This document shows, piece by piece, positions 1 to 12,450 of a stretch of 64,000 bases of DNA (positions are counted from its first letter, which is position 1; every line of letters begins with the position of its first letter). The notes below the pieces were generated by a model. The model did no database searches, had not been told where the DNA came from, and saw nothing but the letters and a program-made list of their open reading frames with translations. This DNA comes from Jacaranda mimosifolia. Taxonomy: Eukaryota; Streptophyta; Magnoliopsida; Lamiales; Bignoniaceae. Location: contig CM032121.1 of NCBI GenBank assembly GCA_018894105.1, positions 28,930,230 to 28,994,229 of the forward strand, written 5' to 3'. A program made the position numbers and the translations under genes.

Positions 1-608
1 GAACTTTAAACAAGTCAGATTTAGATCAAATCAATGTCATTCAAATCAAAATCTGATCATAAATATCCGTTAAAAAATTGACCCGATGTCTTGCAGGATC
101 TATATTATATAATATCACATTTGGTCCAATGGATATAAAAAATATGGGCCTATTGGATATTTTAATTAGCTAAAAAATTCAAAAAACTTAAGCAATTTTT
201 ATCTATTTATATATGTAAAATCTTGCGTTGTATAAGGTCTAAGAAAAACTTTTAGAACAATTCAGTAGTTAAAATAGTATTTTGTTAACTCTTTGAAGTA
301 CAATTTTCATGTTCATTTGGATACACAAATAACCATTAGAAGTAATTTTAAATTGTAATAAACCATCCTATATGATTGTGGAAATAAATAAGACCGAAAA
401 ATGCCAAAGTAGTAATTTTGATATTACTAAAGTTCAAAATTTCAAACTTTATTTTGTTATTTTATATTTTTACTCCTAAAAAATTTAAATTTTATTTGTT
501 TAATTCGAATTGGGTCGAATTGGTTTAGGTGGGTTCGGGTTGTTGTATGACCCACAATCAAATTTTGGGTTATTCATGTAACATGAAATTCAATCTAACC
601 CAACCCAT
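1..608. other. AT-rich intergenic DNA with MITE-like fragments
   Basis: I see no gene here. The first 180 bases (words such as tcaaatcaaaatctgat and aaatatccgtt) resemble the interior of the MITE at 14938-15607. The stretch from about 490 is built from gggtt/aaccc words. It runs into a terminus-like string (tgtcacccct near 724) inside the following duplication. These look like worn hAT-type MITE pieces. The family assignment is inference. Confidence 0.35.
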
Positions 609-1542
609 TTTCTTCGGGTTCTTATTCGTGCCAACTTTGTTGGACTCGACCTAAAATGGGTCAACCCAAACCCAATTTTTTCATGCCGAACTCATGTCGA
701 TTTATCGTGTCATGTTGAAAAATGTCACCCCTAATATTATCTCTATTTTCAGATAAAAAATGACAAAATAAAACCCTAGAAAACTCATCCCTAGCTCCTT
801 TAAACATGCTAAAACTTATGTAAATATTGAAGAAGTTGAAGTTTAGTTGCTCAAAGAGAAGACCATCTTGGTAGTGAAAGCGAACCCACCAAGTGTGAAG
901 GAACCTTTTGAAAAAAAAAAATCGATTTACTGTAGAAGATATAGAAACCCTTCTTCCTAAGGGTTCGAGGATACATATTGAAGGTTTGTTTCTTATTTTC
1001 GTTTTTTTTCAGTTGGATTTAGGGTTTTGTTTATAAATGACTTTGGATGTTTGTGTCTTTGTTAAGAGTTGTGTGTTTCTTCGGGTTCTTATTTATGTCA
1101 ACTTTGTTGGACCCGACCTAAAATGGGTCAACCCAAACCCAATTTTTTCATGTCGAACTCATGTCGATTTATCGTGTCTTGTTGATAATTGTCACCCCTA
1201 ATATTATCTCTATTTTCAGATAAAAAATGACAAAATAAAACCCTAGAAAACTTATCCCTAGCGCCTTTAAACATGCTAAAACTTATGAAAATATTGAAGA
1301 AGTTGAAGTTTAGTTGCCCAAAGAGAAGACCACCTTGGTAGTGAAAGCGAACCCACCAAGTGTGAAGGAACCTTTTGAAAAAAAAAAGTTGGCTGACTGT
1401 AGAAGATATAGAAACCCGTCTTCCTAAGGGTTCTAGGATACATATTGAAGGTTTGTTTCTTATTTTCACTTTTTATCAGTTGGATTTAGGGTTTTGTTTA
1501 TAAATGACTTTGGATGTTTGTGTCTTTGTTAAGAGTTGTGTG
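609..1542. repeat. Direct tandem duplication, 2 x 467 bp
   Basis: Copy 1 is 609-1075 and copy 2 is 1076-1542. They abut with a constant offset of 467 bases and differ by scattered substitutions. Both start at tttcttcgggttctta and end at gttaagagttgtgtg. Each copy contains a MITE-like terminus (tgtcacccctaatatta) and a purine run. Reading frames inside it look accidental. Confidence 0.9.
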
Positions 1543-2052
1543 AAACTTGGGCAATTTGGGACATTTGTGGGGAGAAATAGAAGAAAGCTACGTTTTGTCG
1601 GGTGTAGATTAAAAGTTCAAGTTTGGACAACTTTGGAAAGGTATGTTTTAAAACTCCCACCATATAAATTGTTCTATTTATGATTTTTGATTTAACATTA
1701 CTGTGTTCATTTGTATTTTGTTTGAATATAGTAATTTTTGAAAAAAGATGGGAAGAATATTTTCAGTTTGGTTAGGATAGTTGTGTTCATTTGCATTTTT
1801 ACTGCTAGTGTTCGAGATACATGTCTTGTTTTTCTATTTGAGAGTTTTGAGTTGTAAACATCCATATTTCTATCTAGATGGGTGGGGGTTGTATTATTGA
1901 GTGAACTAACCATTTATCATTTCTTTACTTCATGGGCAATATTTAACTAGTCAATTTTTTCTTTAGGAAGATTTTAATTCATGGAATTACTGGAAACTTC
2001 CACCTCATGTTATTGACCTCTAAAGATTGAGTAATTTGGGGTGGAGGCAAGC
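1543..2052 (+). other. Left flank of the Mutator-like element, with exon-like pieces
   Basis: No complete gene is visible. An acceptor-like ctttag near 1965 is followed by an open stretch reading EDFNSWNYWKLPPHVIDL and then a stop. The flank ends at the element junction. Joining it across the element to the right flank (NIFKDWSIK, then gtaact) gives a short exon-like segment with a donor. This may be a remnant of a host gene or of an older element. I do not recognise the protein. Confidence 0.25.
2044..2052 (+). repeat. Candidate 9-bp target site duplication, left copy
   Basis: The sequence is gaggcaagc. It matches gagacaagc at 7718-7726 with one mismatch. Mutator-like elements characteristically make 8- to 11-bp (usually 9-bp) duplications. 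The extreme terminal bases of the two inverted repeats do not align perfectly, so the boundary could be off by a few bases. Confidence 0.6.
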
Positions 2053-2440
2053 GGACGGGATCCTCTATTCCAATTTCATGTTCCATCTTCTGTTGCAAGG
2101 CTAGGTTCTTTACCACGTATTCAATTGACGAAAGGGACAAACATAAGACTTAACAGGCCCAAGCAGACCTTTCAATATGGAAATTTCATATTTTCTTTTA
2201 ATGTAAACTTCAATATGGAAACTTCATATCAAAACACATACCAAAAACAAAAGGAAAAACAATCTACAGGCAATCCTTTTCCTTGGCAATTAGGGTGCTG
2301 AGCGCAACTTGCTGGAAACATTCTAGGTGCCACAAATATTAATCTTTGGCTTCATTCTAATTGTCGAAGGTATTCAAGTTCGAAGTGTTAGAAAATTTTA
2401 TCTCTATTTTCTAGCACGAAAGTATTGGTCTCGCTTGTGC
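2053..2440 (+). repeat. Left terminal inverted repeat of the MULE
   Basis: It pairs with the reverse complement of 7290-7716. Shared blocks include cgggatcctct, attcaattgac, aagcagacctttcaatatgg, the doubled word tatggaaacttcatat, and aatccttttccttggcaa. The left copy has a 13-base insertion (aatttcatgttcc) near its outer end relative to the right copy. The inner limit is approximate because similarity fades gradually. Confidence 0.85.
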
Positions 2441-3204
2441 TATCGGAGTAAGTCTATGTTCTCATGCAAAGTACTAATTTTGATTGAGTTATCGAAGTAA
2501 GCCCTGCAAGCAATCAGTACGTTTTTTCTTAATAATTTTTTTTTATTTTATGAAAATTTTCAATTACATTTATGTAGTCATCATCCTTTTCTTTGATTTT
2601 GGCTTATCCGCTAAATTGTTTGTCTGTTTCATGAACTTTTCTGTCAAAAGTAAGTGTTTATGTGCTTGGTAAATATGTTGTAGGGGTAAAGGTTGGTGCA
2701 AGTGTTAATATGAATCCATCATCTATAATATAATATTGTATATAATTGTAATTTTAATATGAATCAATTGTTGTCCTATACCATAAAAGATCCACTAAAT
2801 AGTAATCTGTCGATTGTCTACTGTGTTACAAATTACTAATTTTAAAGTGCAGATTAATACACACACACACACACATCATTAAAAACTAATTCTTGAAAAA
2901 TATAATAATATATATAATGGTGTATCATTATATATAAGCATCATTATAAATAATAAACAATAATATATATACATGCGTATACGTCATTATAAATAAGTTT
3001 GTGCTTTTATCCCATAAAAAAGTGTTCAGAGCTATTGGCTAAGACTAGAAGATTATACATTTTTTGCATATTATTACATATATTATATATCATGTTTTAA
3101 CATCATACACTATGATGTTTTTTTTTCATATCTCAAAAGACTGAGAATTTTGACTATATATTAAATCCTTATTTAGTTATGATTTTGTTTATGTTTCACA
3201 AACA

Positions 3205-5531
3205 ATGGATATAGATAATTATGTTGATTGTACTTCACGTCGTAAGTTGGAATTTTCATTTGATGAGGTAAACAAGGAAAAAGAACCTCTTCTTGACAAT
3301 AGTAGTAGAGAAAATCTCATAATTGACCGTTACTCAACTATTTTGAATGAGAAGATTCCAAAACTTGGTATGGAGTTTGACAGTGAAGAAGATGCTTATA
3401 ATTTCTATAAGGAATATGCAAGGGTAGCTAGGTTTAGTATTAGAAAGCATACAGTTCATAAGGATATCAAAGGGAGGATTATTGATAGGACATTTTGTTG
3501 TGCATGTCAAGGTCACAGATTAAAAGATAAAAGAGATGTGAATGTTAAATCTCATCGTCCAGAAACAAGAAAAGGCTGTTGTGCAATGATGAGGATTGAC
3601 GGTCACAGTACTAGTAAGTATAAGATTGTCAATTTTGTTGTTGATCATAGTGGTCATGATTTAGTGAGTCTAAGTAAAACTCATTTGTTGAGATCTCGTA
3701 GAACAATTACTGTTGTGCAAGCATTACAAGCAAATGATATAGATAGCACAAGGATAGCACCAAGAGCAGGCTTTGGTTTAATGGCTAAACAAGTTAGTGG
3801 TTAGGAAAATGTTGGGTTTATTTTTTAGGATTACCAAAATTATTTACGCTCAAAGAGAACGATGGACATGAAAATAGGTGATACTGGGGGTGTACTTGAA
3901 TACTTGCAACAAAGGCAACTAGATGATCCCAATTTCTTTTATGCAATTCAAGTGGATGAAGATGATTTGATAGCTAATATACTGTGGGTTAATGCACAAA
4001 TGATGGCTGATTATGTTCATTTTGGTGATGTCGTGTGTTGTGATACAACCTACAGAAAAAATAAAGATGGTCGGCCATTTGCCCTCTTTGTTGGTGTAAA
4101 TCACCACAAGCAAACTATTGTTTGTGGTGCAGCATTATTATATGATGAAACGGCTTCAACATTTATTTGGTTGTTTGACACTTTGCGAGAGCCATGTCAG
4201 GAAAATTACCTAAAACTATTCTTACAGATCAAGATACGGCAATGGCTAAAGCTTTAGCGACATAGTGGCCTAGAACATGTCACCGCTTGTGCATTTGGCA
4301 CATTTATCAAAATGCAGCAATTCATTTGAGCAGTGTATTTGCATGCTTTGCAAGTTTTTCAAAAGATTTCAGTTCTTGCATTTATGATTATCATGAGGAG
4401 GAAGAGTTTTTAAATGCATGGCAGGAAATGTTAGGAAAATATGGGCTTCAAACTAATGAGTGGTTGGATAGGATGTTCAAGATAAGACAAAAATGGGCAC
4501 TAGTTTATGGGCGACAGACATTTTGTGCGGATTTGATGACTACTCAGCGTAGTGAAAGTATGAACAGTGTTCTAAAAAGGTATGTGAGTTACAAACATAA
4601 TTTATTACAATTTTTTTATCACTTTGATAGACTGATCAATGATCGTTGTTATCAATAGCTCAAAGTAGATTCACGAACTAGTCACAATACACCTTTAGCT
4701 TCTTTCCCTGTTGAAATTTTAAAGCATGTAGCTATTGTTTATACACATGAAGTGTTTGAGTTATTTCAAGATGAGGTTCGTAAAGCGTATGACTCTAGAA
4801 TAGAATTATGTGGTGAGAGTGGAGAAATTTTTTAGTACAAAGTTACCCTTTTAGAAAACATTATAAGCATACAGTGTTCTATGACTCATCTCAAGGTAAA
4901 GTAGCATGCAGTTGCAAAAAAATTGAGTTTGCTGGAATCTTGTGTTCACATGCTCTTAAGGTGCTTTCTTCAAGAAATATTGTTAAAATTCCTGATTTGT
5001 ACATTATGAAGAGGTGGACCAAAAGGCAAAAAAAAAAAAAAAAAGTGGTTGAAGCACAATCGTCAAGAGTTGGTATATGGCCTACTGAATCTATGGATGA
5101 AAAGAGGAAAACAAGATGATTGGATTACATTACAAAGAATTATGTACCTTGAGTAATCAACTAGTAACACGGGCTGCTTTAACTATGGAAACATTCAAAA
5201 TTGTAAAAGTTGGTCTTCTTAAGATGATTGAAGAAGTTGATGCAAGCTTGGAGAATACAAAGCCGTGACACCAATTGTTGCGCCTAAGTCTATTGCACAA
5301 AAAAATATTTTATCAAGAGTAATGAGTAAGCAAACCTCTAATTCTGAAGTATCTGAGAAACAAACTCTTATATTAGATGAAGTTGGAAATGCATCTAATG
5401 AAGTTATGATAAAAGGATGGAAGAATAAGGAGAAGAAACCCGTAAGATCTGGAAAAATGACCAAGGAGTGGATTGGAGAAAAACATACGAAGGAAGAAGC
5501 AATAACAAAATATTGTATCTTCATCAAGTAA
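3205..5531 (+). pseudogene. FAR1-type MULE transposase, broken by stops and frameshifts
   Basis: The first block (3205-3804) contains a FAR1 DNA-binding domain: EFDSEEDAYNFYKEYA, a C-x2-C pair in FCCACQGH, and the later H-x4-H-type residues in VVDHSGHDL. The next block (3862-4300) is the MULE transposase core, with DVVCCDTTYRKN and LTDQDTAMAKAL supplying the first two acidic residues. The block at 4287-4835 carries the CIWHIYQNA and QRSESMNSVLKR motifs. A SWIM zinc finger (CSCKKIEFAGILCSHAL) lies near 4905-4960. In-frame TAG stops occur at 3802, 3826, 4263, 4656 and 4833, and frameshifts occur near 4180, 4840 and 5118. The gene is therefore dead. The lysine-rich segment after the SWIM motif is encoded by a run of A's. 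The DNA-binding and transposase assignments are secure from the motifs. Confidence 0.92.
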
Positions 5532-7289
5532 TGCAAGCATACATGCTGGAAAAAAATTCCAGGTATAATTTGTTTTAATTCTTCATACCATTTCATATAT
5601 TATTATTATCTTATACTATAGAATTTTGATATTGGGGCAAATAGTCTAAGCATTGGGGCTTCTGTTGAGTCCACTTCTTTACCTTCCTTGTCACAACTCT
5701 CACGGGTTCTTAATTATAATTATATATTTTAATTCTATTTAAATATATTTTTCTTAGTTGACATTGCATATGTTTCTAATAATCTCTTTTAATTTTAATA
5801 AACTAGGAATATCAAGTTGGTGGGTGTAATTTAAGCATGATCTATCCTAGTGAAGGGTCTTCATTATCACATGTAGAACCATATCAATTTACACAGGTAC
5901 GTTGGTCTTATAATATTGTTATGTTATTAAAAATATTTATTATAATTATTTAAATTTTATAAATTCTTTTATTGCAGATTTCAAATCCAACAATTTAATT
6001 ACACTCCTTGTTATTCAAGAAAAGACCAACAAAGTGGAGCGAGCTTAACACAATTGCTACATGTGGTAACATATATAATTAAAATAGTATTATTATATTA
6101 TATTATTAAGTACATATCTAATTTATTTGTTGTATTTTACATTTGTATCAACAACTAATCAAGCCACAAGGATATGAGAAGTTTGATAGTTTGAACAATT
6201 TCACACCTCAAGGCTAACGTGAGAAAGTTGAGAATAGATAGTGATGGATGACTTCGTTTTTTTATGGATATGATGGATAGACAATTGGTTTATTAAGAGA
6301 TCTTATTTATTTATTGCTTTCTTGAGAAATAAAAGTCTTTTTAAACATTCTATGATTGCTTTTTGCCTTGGCCAATTGACCGAATTTTAACTCTCAATTG
6401 CATATATGGGGACAACCCATATATGCAAGAGTTTACCTTCCCTCTTCCCCCATTGTATATGTAAAAGTATTGAGGATAATTGATTGGAATTTGCTTAAAA
6501 GCAGTTAAATAGACATGATTTTGACTACAAGAAAAGCGATAAACAATCTTATGTAAGTTTGTTTCGATGTGATCATATTCCAAGTATCAACTAAATGCGA
6601 AACTAAATTAAACAATTTCAGCCTATGAGTAGCTCTAATTGCAAAGGACTTGAATGCATAAAAGTGAGCAGGTTTATGTTAGCAAAAAGTGAGTCTAAGG
6701 ATTGAGGCTTCTGCTTCAGCAATACATTAGCTTTGGAAATGATTTTTGCACATCAATAATAATGGCATAATTAATTTGATCCACAATACTTAAACATTAC
6801 GTCAAAATTCAGAGCAAGCTTAATTGAATCCAAAATCTGCATTACATCACAAGAAATAAGAGAACACCTATTTTTCTTTTCTTTTTTGTTTTTTGCTGCA
6901 ATAACCCCGAGATTGGGCGATTCAACATTTTCACATGACCACTGCAATTGTTAGAGTTCTTTTGATTCAATCCGTTCGGTTACAACAACGGCATAGGAAA
7001 AATTGTTCCAGACACCAGAATTGAAGGAACAAATAAGTTTCACTCTTTCTTAGTGAACATCACTGAAATAGGAAAAATTGTTCCAAACTAGTTCTACTCA
7101 TTGGGCATTCACACTGTCCGCTGGGCAGTAGCTATTTTAGAACTTTTTTTCTTTTTTACTGGTTCTATTTTGACATTCGAGATGATCCTAAAAATCCTAC
7201 TATCATTATATCTAAAAAAATAAATTGTTTCATATATGAGAAATGAAGGAAAAATAAGTTAAAAGAGGCAACGCAAAATTCTTATCTTC
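5532..7289 (+). other. 3' part of the MULE: possible last transposase exons, then non-coding
   Basis: Short open pieces flanked by splice-like sites follow the transposase. One (about 5807-5896, read EYQVGGCNLSMIYPSEG) lies between an acceptor (aaactag) and a donor (caggtacg). They could be C-terminal exons, which are poorly conserved in this family. From about 6250 to the inner end of the right inverted repeat I see nothing coding. Confidence 0.4.
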
Positions 7290-7716
7290 TCTGCTACTTT
7301 TGCACGAGATAACAGAGATGAATTTTTCGACACTTGGAACTCGAATGCCTCCGACAATTTGAGTGAAGCCAAAGATTTATATTTGCGGCGCCTCGAATGT
7401 TTCCGGCAATCGGGCGCGGCACCCCAGTTGCCAAGGAAAAGGATTGCCTACAGGATTAATATTTGCGGCGAGTCGCGCGCGACACCCTCAATTGCCAAGG
7501 AAAAGGATTGCCTGCAGATTGTCTTTCCTTTTGTTTTTAGTATGTGTTTTGATATGAAGTTTCCATATTGAAGTTTACATTAAAAGCAAATATGAAGTTT
7601 CCATATTGAAAGGTCTGCTTGGGCTTATTAAGTCTTTCGTTTGTCGCTTCTGTCAATTGAATGCGTGGCAAAGATCCCAGCCGTGCAACAGAAGATGGAA
7701 CAGAGGATCCCGCTCG
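7290..7716 (+). repeat. Right terminal inverted repeat of the MULE, with an internal duplication
   Basis: The reverse complement of this stretch matches the left terminal repeat. Inside it, the word aaggaaaaggattgcct occurs twice (near 7433 and 7498), each beside a gc-rich ttgcggcg string. One copy of a roughly 65-base unit has been duplicated here compared with the single copy in the left repeat. Confidence 0.85.
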
Positions 7717-7717
7717 G

Positions 7718-7726
7718 GAGACAAGC
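7718..7726 (+). repeat. Candidate 9-bp target site duplication, right copy
   Basis: The sequence is gagacaagc, which matches the left copy gaggcaagc at 2044-2052 with one mismatch. It lies directly outside the right inverted repeat. Confidence 0.6.
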
Positions 7727-8574
7727 AACATCTTCAAGGACTGGAGTATTAAGGTAACTTCCAATTTCTTTGAAGAAAATAATCTTATAGATTGTTTTCT
7801 AGTTCTAAGGTGTATAATTCATTTGAACTTTACTATAATTTGCTCCAATTTGGTATATTTTCTGGTCCTCTCAATTCAAAAATGTAATTTACTCTCTTTT
7901 TATGAATTATATAGCTGGTATTCCCTTATCCATAAATAGCTAAAGCTTATTCGCCTTTTTATAATAGTATAAGTTCCTAATCCCTTTGTTTAATTTCTCT
8001 CTTACTTTTTCTCTTTTTTGGGGTGGTGATGTGCATGTCTCAATGGCTAAACCTTCATTAGACTTTATTATTTTCATTACTGCTAATACATAGTAAAATA
8101 GCATGTCCTTTTTATTATCAAACATTACATCAATTCTCTCAAAAATGAATTAGCAAATTTAGAGTGGTTTCAAATATGTGCAGGTTTGGATATGTTCACT
8201 TTGTTCATTTCCAATAGGTATTCCTTGTGGCGGCTTCTGTTCCATTTTTTCCCCTTATTGAACTAAAAAAATTGCAAGGTCTTGCCTGTGTGGCTAAACT
8301 ATAAATAATGAAACTTAAAAACCAAAGTTAAATTAAAGAATTTTAAATCTATGGTCATTATGTTATGTGTCACTAAGCTAGGGAGTAAGAATTAATATTG
8401 TTGCTTGACAGGAGAAGCTTTTACATTAAATTGTAAAGTTAGGACTCTTCCTAGATATGTTGAGTGCTTGACTTCCACGGAATTGAAGTGATTAATTGTG
8501 ATGTGTAGTGGTACCAAATTAAATGAAGACCTTGGAAGCTAGCATATGTTATGTCCCTCCTCAGTCCTCCACTC

Positions 8575-8600
8575 CACACACACACACACACACACACACA
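8575..8600. repeat. (CA)13 microsatellite
   Basis: A perfect run of 13 CA units. A shorter AC run occurs at 2859-2874. Confidence 0.95.
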
Positions 8601-10152
8601 ACTTAATTTCTTTTAGGCTCACAGCCATAAATGATGAGGAGTGGGAATTCCAATTGCTATTATAACCTAGGAAACTACAACTTCTAGTTTCTATAAGATC
8701 ACATAGAGTTATTTTTGGGAGTCATATTTTATATTGAAGATGGATCAAGGCTGGAGGGTTATGAAAATTTGAGATTTTATCCAATGCTTGAGAGTTTATA
8801 TCTCAATGGGGTTGCACTTTATGATACCAAAATCATTACACCTTATAGTACAGTTATACAAGTATTTCAACTCTTGAAAAATTAAGATACTATTTGTTGG
8901 GATTCTTCCTAATACGTACATATCTGGATTCTAACCACCTCTTTCCATTATACATAGTCAAGTTAAACTAAAAGGTCACAACAACTTTCAATTCAACAAA
9001 TTATAATTATGATTTTAGATAATATGATTTTAATAATTTTAAATTACATACTCAACAATTAAAATAATAGACATATATAAGTAATCAATTAAATTTGGTT
9101 AAATTTATTTATTAACTAAAAATAAAATAAACAAAAATTTTGAAAAAAAAAGATGTAAAAAACTCAAAAATTAAAATAATAAATATATTTAAAATAATTT
9201 AATCATATTTAAATTTGATTGAATTCATTTATTAATTAAGAAATAAATAAATAAAATAAAAAAGTAAAAATCTTGATCTATTAACTTAGATAATTTAATT
9301 TTAATAATTTTAAATTACATGCTAAATAAATAAGACAATAAACATATATAAATAATTAATTAAATTTTGTTAAATTTACTTATTAATTGAATATAAGAGA
9401 TTGGCCTTGCCAATCAATTGCTTCAACTAGCTAATGGCCTTACCAAGCTCCAGCATAAGCTCATTCCTTCAAATTTACCTATATATCTTATGCCTTCAAG
9501 TTTATATTTAACTCCAAATTACTCACTTACACAATTCTATGTCACTATCTTGTGCAACAGGAGAAAAGTGGCCGTTGTTGATTCTCTTGCCTAATGAAGT
9601 AGGTACAATTCAGTGATTTTTGCCTTCAAGGTATCATGGGTTTGTCTTATGCTAGTATAATTGTGCTTTGTGACCTTAATTGTGTCAAGAGCAATGATTT
9701 ATAATATTAACATTGTTTAGCATGCAGAATTTGTTAATCAGTACTTGTATAAGTGATACCAGTGGTGCATGATGTTGAGTTAAAAATCTTGCTAAGTAAA
9801 TAAGGCACAAAAAACTCACTTAATCAATATCTTGTGAGTATAGATAGTATTGTGATATATTCATGATTCTTCTATTTATAATTCTAAAAACCATAGCAAG
9901 CTATCTTTGCAAATCTTCCATCTTTGACCTTCTAAATATGCTTTAATCCAAAAATAAAATCAGAGGTCATAAGACTTTGAAACTGAGAAATGTGATCTAT
10001 ATGCTTAAATACATAACAATCATATAAACATACATGGCAAATAATTAGTGCATAAGGCCATCAATTACTATATGTTAGAAAATGCATAATTTGATATAAA
10101 ATCATGTGTGTGGCTCATACCTTGTAAACTTCACAAATCCTATGCATTTGTT

Positions 10153-10178
10153 TATATATATATATATATATATATATT
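10153..10178. repeat. (TA)n microsatellite
   Basis: An uninterrupted TA run of about 25 bases. Similar runs occur at 32117-32145, 33174-33197 and 34820-34842. Confidence 0.9.
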
Positions 10179-10539
10179 AATGCATACATTCATGATAAAT
10201 TAATAGAAAAATTAATTTCAATTTCATAATCACTGTATTGTACAAACATCATATATACTTGCAGATATAGATAATTCTTAGATTTATGAAAAAGATAAAC
10301 TTAGTTCTAAGTACCTTGTTGGTGTGGAATCACTATTGACTCAAAAAATAAAGTTATCTACCCTTGCTATAGTTGTCAAAACACCAAAAGAAAAAGTCTA
10401 TTTGAGGTTAAAAGAGACTTGCATATAAGGGATTTCTATTTATACTATAGGTCTTGGGGACATCATGGGGAACACGAATCTGCTTGATCAGTTTCTACTA
10501 GTCAAAGTAGCCACTATAGTGTACCTACACAAAATGAGA

Positions 10540-12450
10540 ATATGGGATCTTTCATGAAAATGATGATGATAATGAATTTTTTAATGAGCTATCTGAAATG
10601 ATAAAGAAAATAAGAGATGCAGATCTATCTCAACCTCATTCGGCATCGAACTTTGAAAATTTTGAAAGACTATTACAAGATGCCACTCGTGAACTATACC
10701 CTAGTGCAAGAACTCTTCTTTATTGAACTTCATTGTGAAGTTGCTTCATATTAAAGTAATGAACAAAATGTTTGATAAAGCAGTTAACATGCTACTTAAT
10801 CTCATTTTTCAAAGAGGTGCTACCAGAAGGGAATTTAGGTCAATAATCCCTTTCCTTGGCTAGAAAAATTCTTTTAGAAATAGGATTGGGTTGTACCAAA
10901 ATAGATGCATATAAACATGATTGTGTTTTGTTTTGGAAAGAAAATGAGAATGTGGGCATTTGTAAGGAACCTCGTTAGAAAGTTGATCATGGAAAAGGAA
11001 AACGGATTCCTCAAAAGATCTTATGGCACTTTCCTTTAACTCCAAGGTTGCAAAGACTTTTCATGTCTTCTAAAACTGCTTCTTTTATGAGGTAGCATGC
11101 TGAGAAACATTTGGATATAGAATGAACTATGACTCATCCTGCAGAATAACCTACCTAGAAAGACTTTAATCTTTAGTATCTAAATTTTGCCTCAAATCCA
11201 CGTAATGTCAGACTTGGTCTAGCTACTGATGGGTTCAACCCTTTTGGAAACATGAATAGTTCATATAGTATGTGGCCTATTATACTTATTCCATATAACA
11301 TGCCACTATATCAATGCATGAAAGATGAGTTCTTTATGATGTCTTTGCTTATATCTGGTCCTCGTGCTCCTAGCAAGGATATTGATATATATATATATAT
11401 ATCTTAGACCTTTGTGGATGAGCTAAATGAATTATGGAAGGGGATTGAGATTTTTGATGTTTGTAGTAAGGAAACATTCCAAATGCATGCAATAGTTATT
11501 TGCACAATTAATGATTTTTCTTTATTATAATTGGCAGGATGTATCACAAAAGATATGCAGCATGTCTATGTTGTCTTTACAATACAGATTCCAAAAAGAT
11601 TAGGAGTAAGATATGCTACATGGGGCATTATTGATACTTAGACATGGATCATCCTTTCCATAGAAGTAAATTGTTTGATGGGAAGGCTAAAGCTCAATCC
11701 ACACCAAGGGAATGGACTAGAGAAGAAATTCCTGAACATTTGAATAGCCTGAAGCATATATTCAACACACTTGAGAAACACCCAAGTAGTTGAAAGAGGA
11801 AACACATTATTGAAGAAGGGAATTGGGTGAAAAAATTATCTTTTTTGAGTTGTCTTATTGGCAAAATCCAAAATCTAAATAAGGCAACTCAAAATCCAAC
11901 ATAATCTTGATGTCATGCATGTTGAGAAAAATATGTGATAGTGTGTTGGGTACATTGTTGAACATTGATGGAAAAACCAAAGATACAGAAAAGGCACATG
12001 AATCCCTCAATAATCTTAATAAAAGAAAGGAGTTACACTTACAAAAATGAGGAAATTTTACTGTAAAGCCTAAAGCTTGTTACAATTTGTCTTCTACAGA
12101 ATAAAAGGCCTTAGTGATTCCTCAAATCAATCAAATTCTTGATGGATATGCAGCCAACATTTCCAAATGTGTAAAAGATGCAAAGATGTCTTTGGTCAAA
12201 AATATATGATTGCCACATCCTCCGGTAGCATTTGATCTAGCAGGTATACAAGGTTATCTTAACAGAGATGTGACAGAAGCATTATTTGAGTTAGGCGAAT
12301 TCTTTAGCATCTTGTGCTCAAAGATACAAAGGAATGATGATATTTAAAAAGATAGAAAGAAATATTCCTCACATCATATGCAAGTTAAAGAAGATATTTC
12401 CTCGCACATTGTTTAATGTCATGGCTCACCTAGCTATTCACTTACCACAA
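10540..12450 (+). pseudogene. CACTA (En/Spm) TNP2-type transposase remnant
   Basis: Translating across frames gives a run of motifs in the order expected for the TNP2 transposase (Transposase_21 family). They are: RLLQDATRELYPSAR near 10665; LNFIVKLLHIKVMNK near 10720; DCVLFWKENEN near 10920; the CxxC-like remains of CKEPR; WHFPLTPRLQRLF near 11025; LGLATDGFNPFG near 11215; ISGPRAP near 11355; MDHPFHRSKLFDGKA near 11650; LDVMHVEKNICDSVLGTLLNIDG near 11910; and AHLAIHLP at about 12425. Many stops and frameshifts interrupt it, so it is not functional. The frame ends abruptly at 12450, where another CACTA-like terminus begins. The C-terminal part was not found elsewhere in the window. Confidence 0.88.

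Larger units (their letters stand above)
2053..7716 (+). mobile_element. Complete Mutator-like element (MULE), FAR1-type, about 5.7 kb
   Basis: Long inverted repeats lie at both ends (2053 to about 2440, and about 7290 to 7716). Both begin near the shared string cgggatcctct read inward. Between them is one plus-strand gene with a FAR1 DNA-binding domain, a MULE transposase domain and a SWIM zinc finger. The flanks carry a 9-bp duplication with one mismatch. Together these define a structurally complete element. The transposase contains several stops and frameshifts, so the copy cannot be autonomous. Family knowledge: FAR1/FHY3 proteins derive from MULE transposases. Here the inverted repeats show that this is a transposon rather than a domesticated FHY3/FAR1 gene. 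Confidence 0.88.
7727..10539. other. Intergenic AT-rich DNA, no gene seen
   Basis: Both strands show only short frames without recognisable motifs. AT-rich low-complexity blocks occupy 8995-9390, where taattaaattt-type words repeat three times. A CA repeat lies at 8575 and a TA repeat at 10153. Confidence 0.6.

Noticed and set aside
3205..5531. Domesticated FHY3/FAR1 regulator gene
   Set aside because: Multiple in-frame stops and frameshifts, plus long terminal inverted repeats and a target duplication, show a dead MULE transposase.
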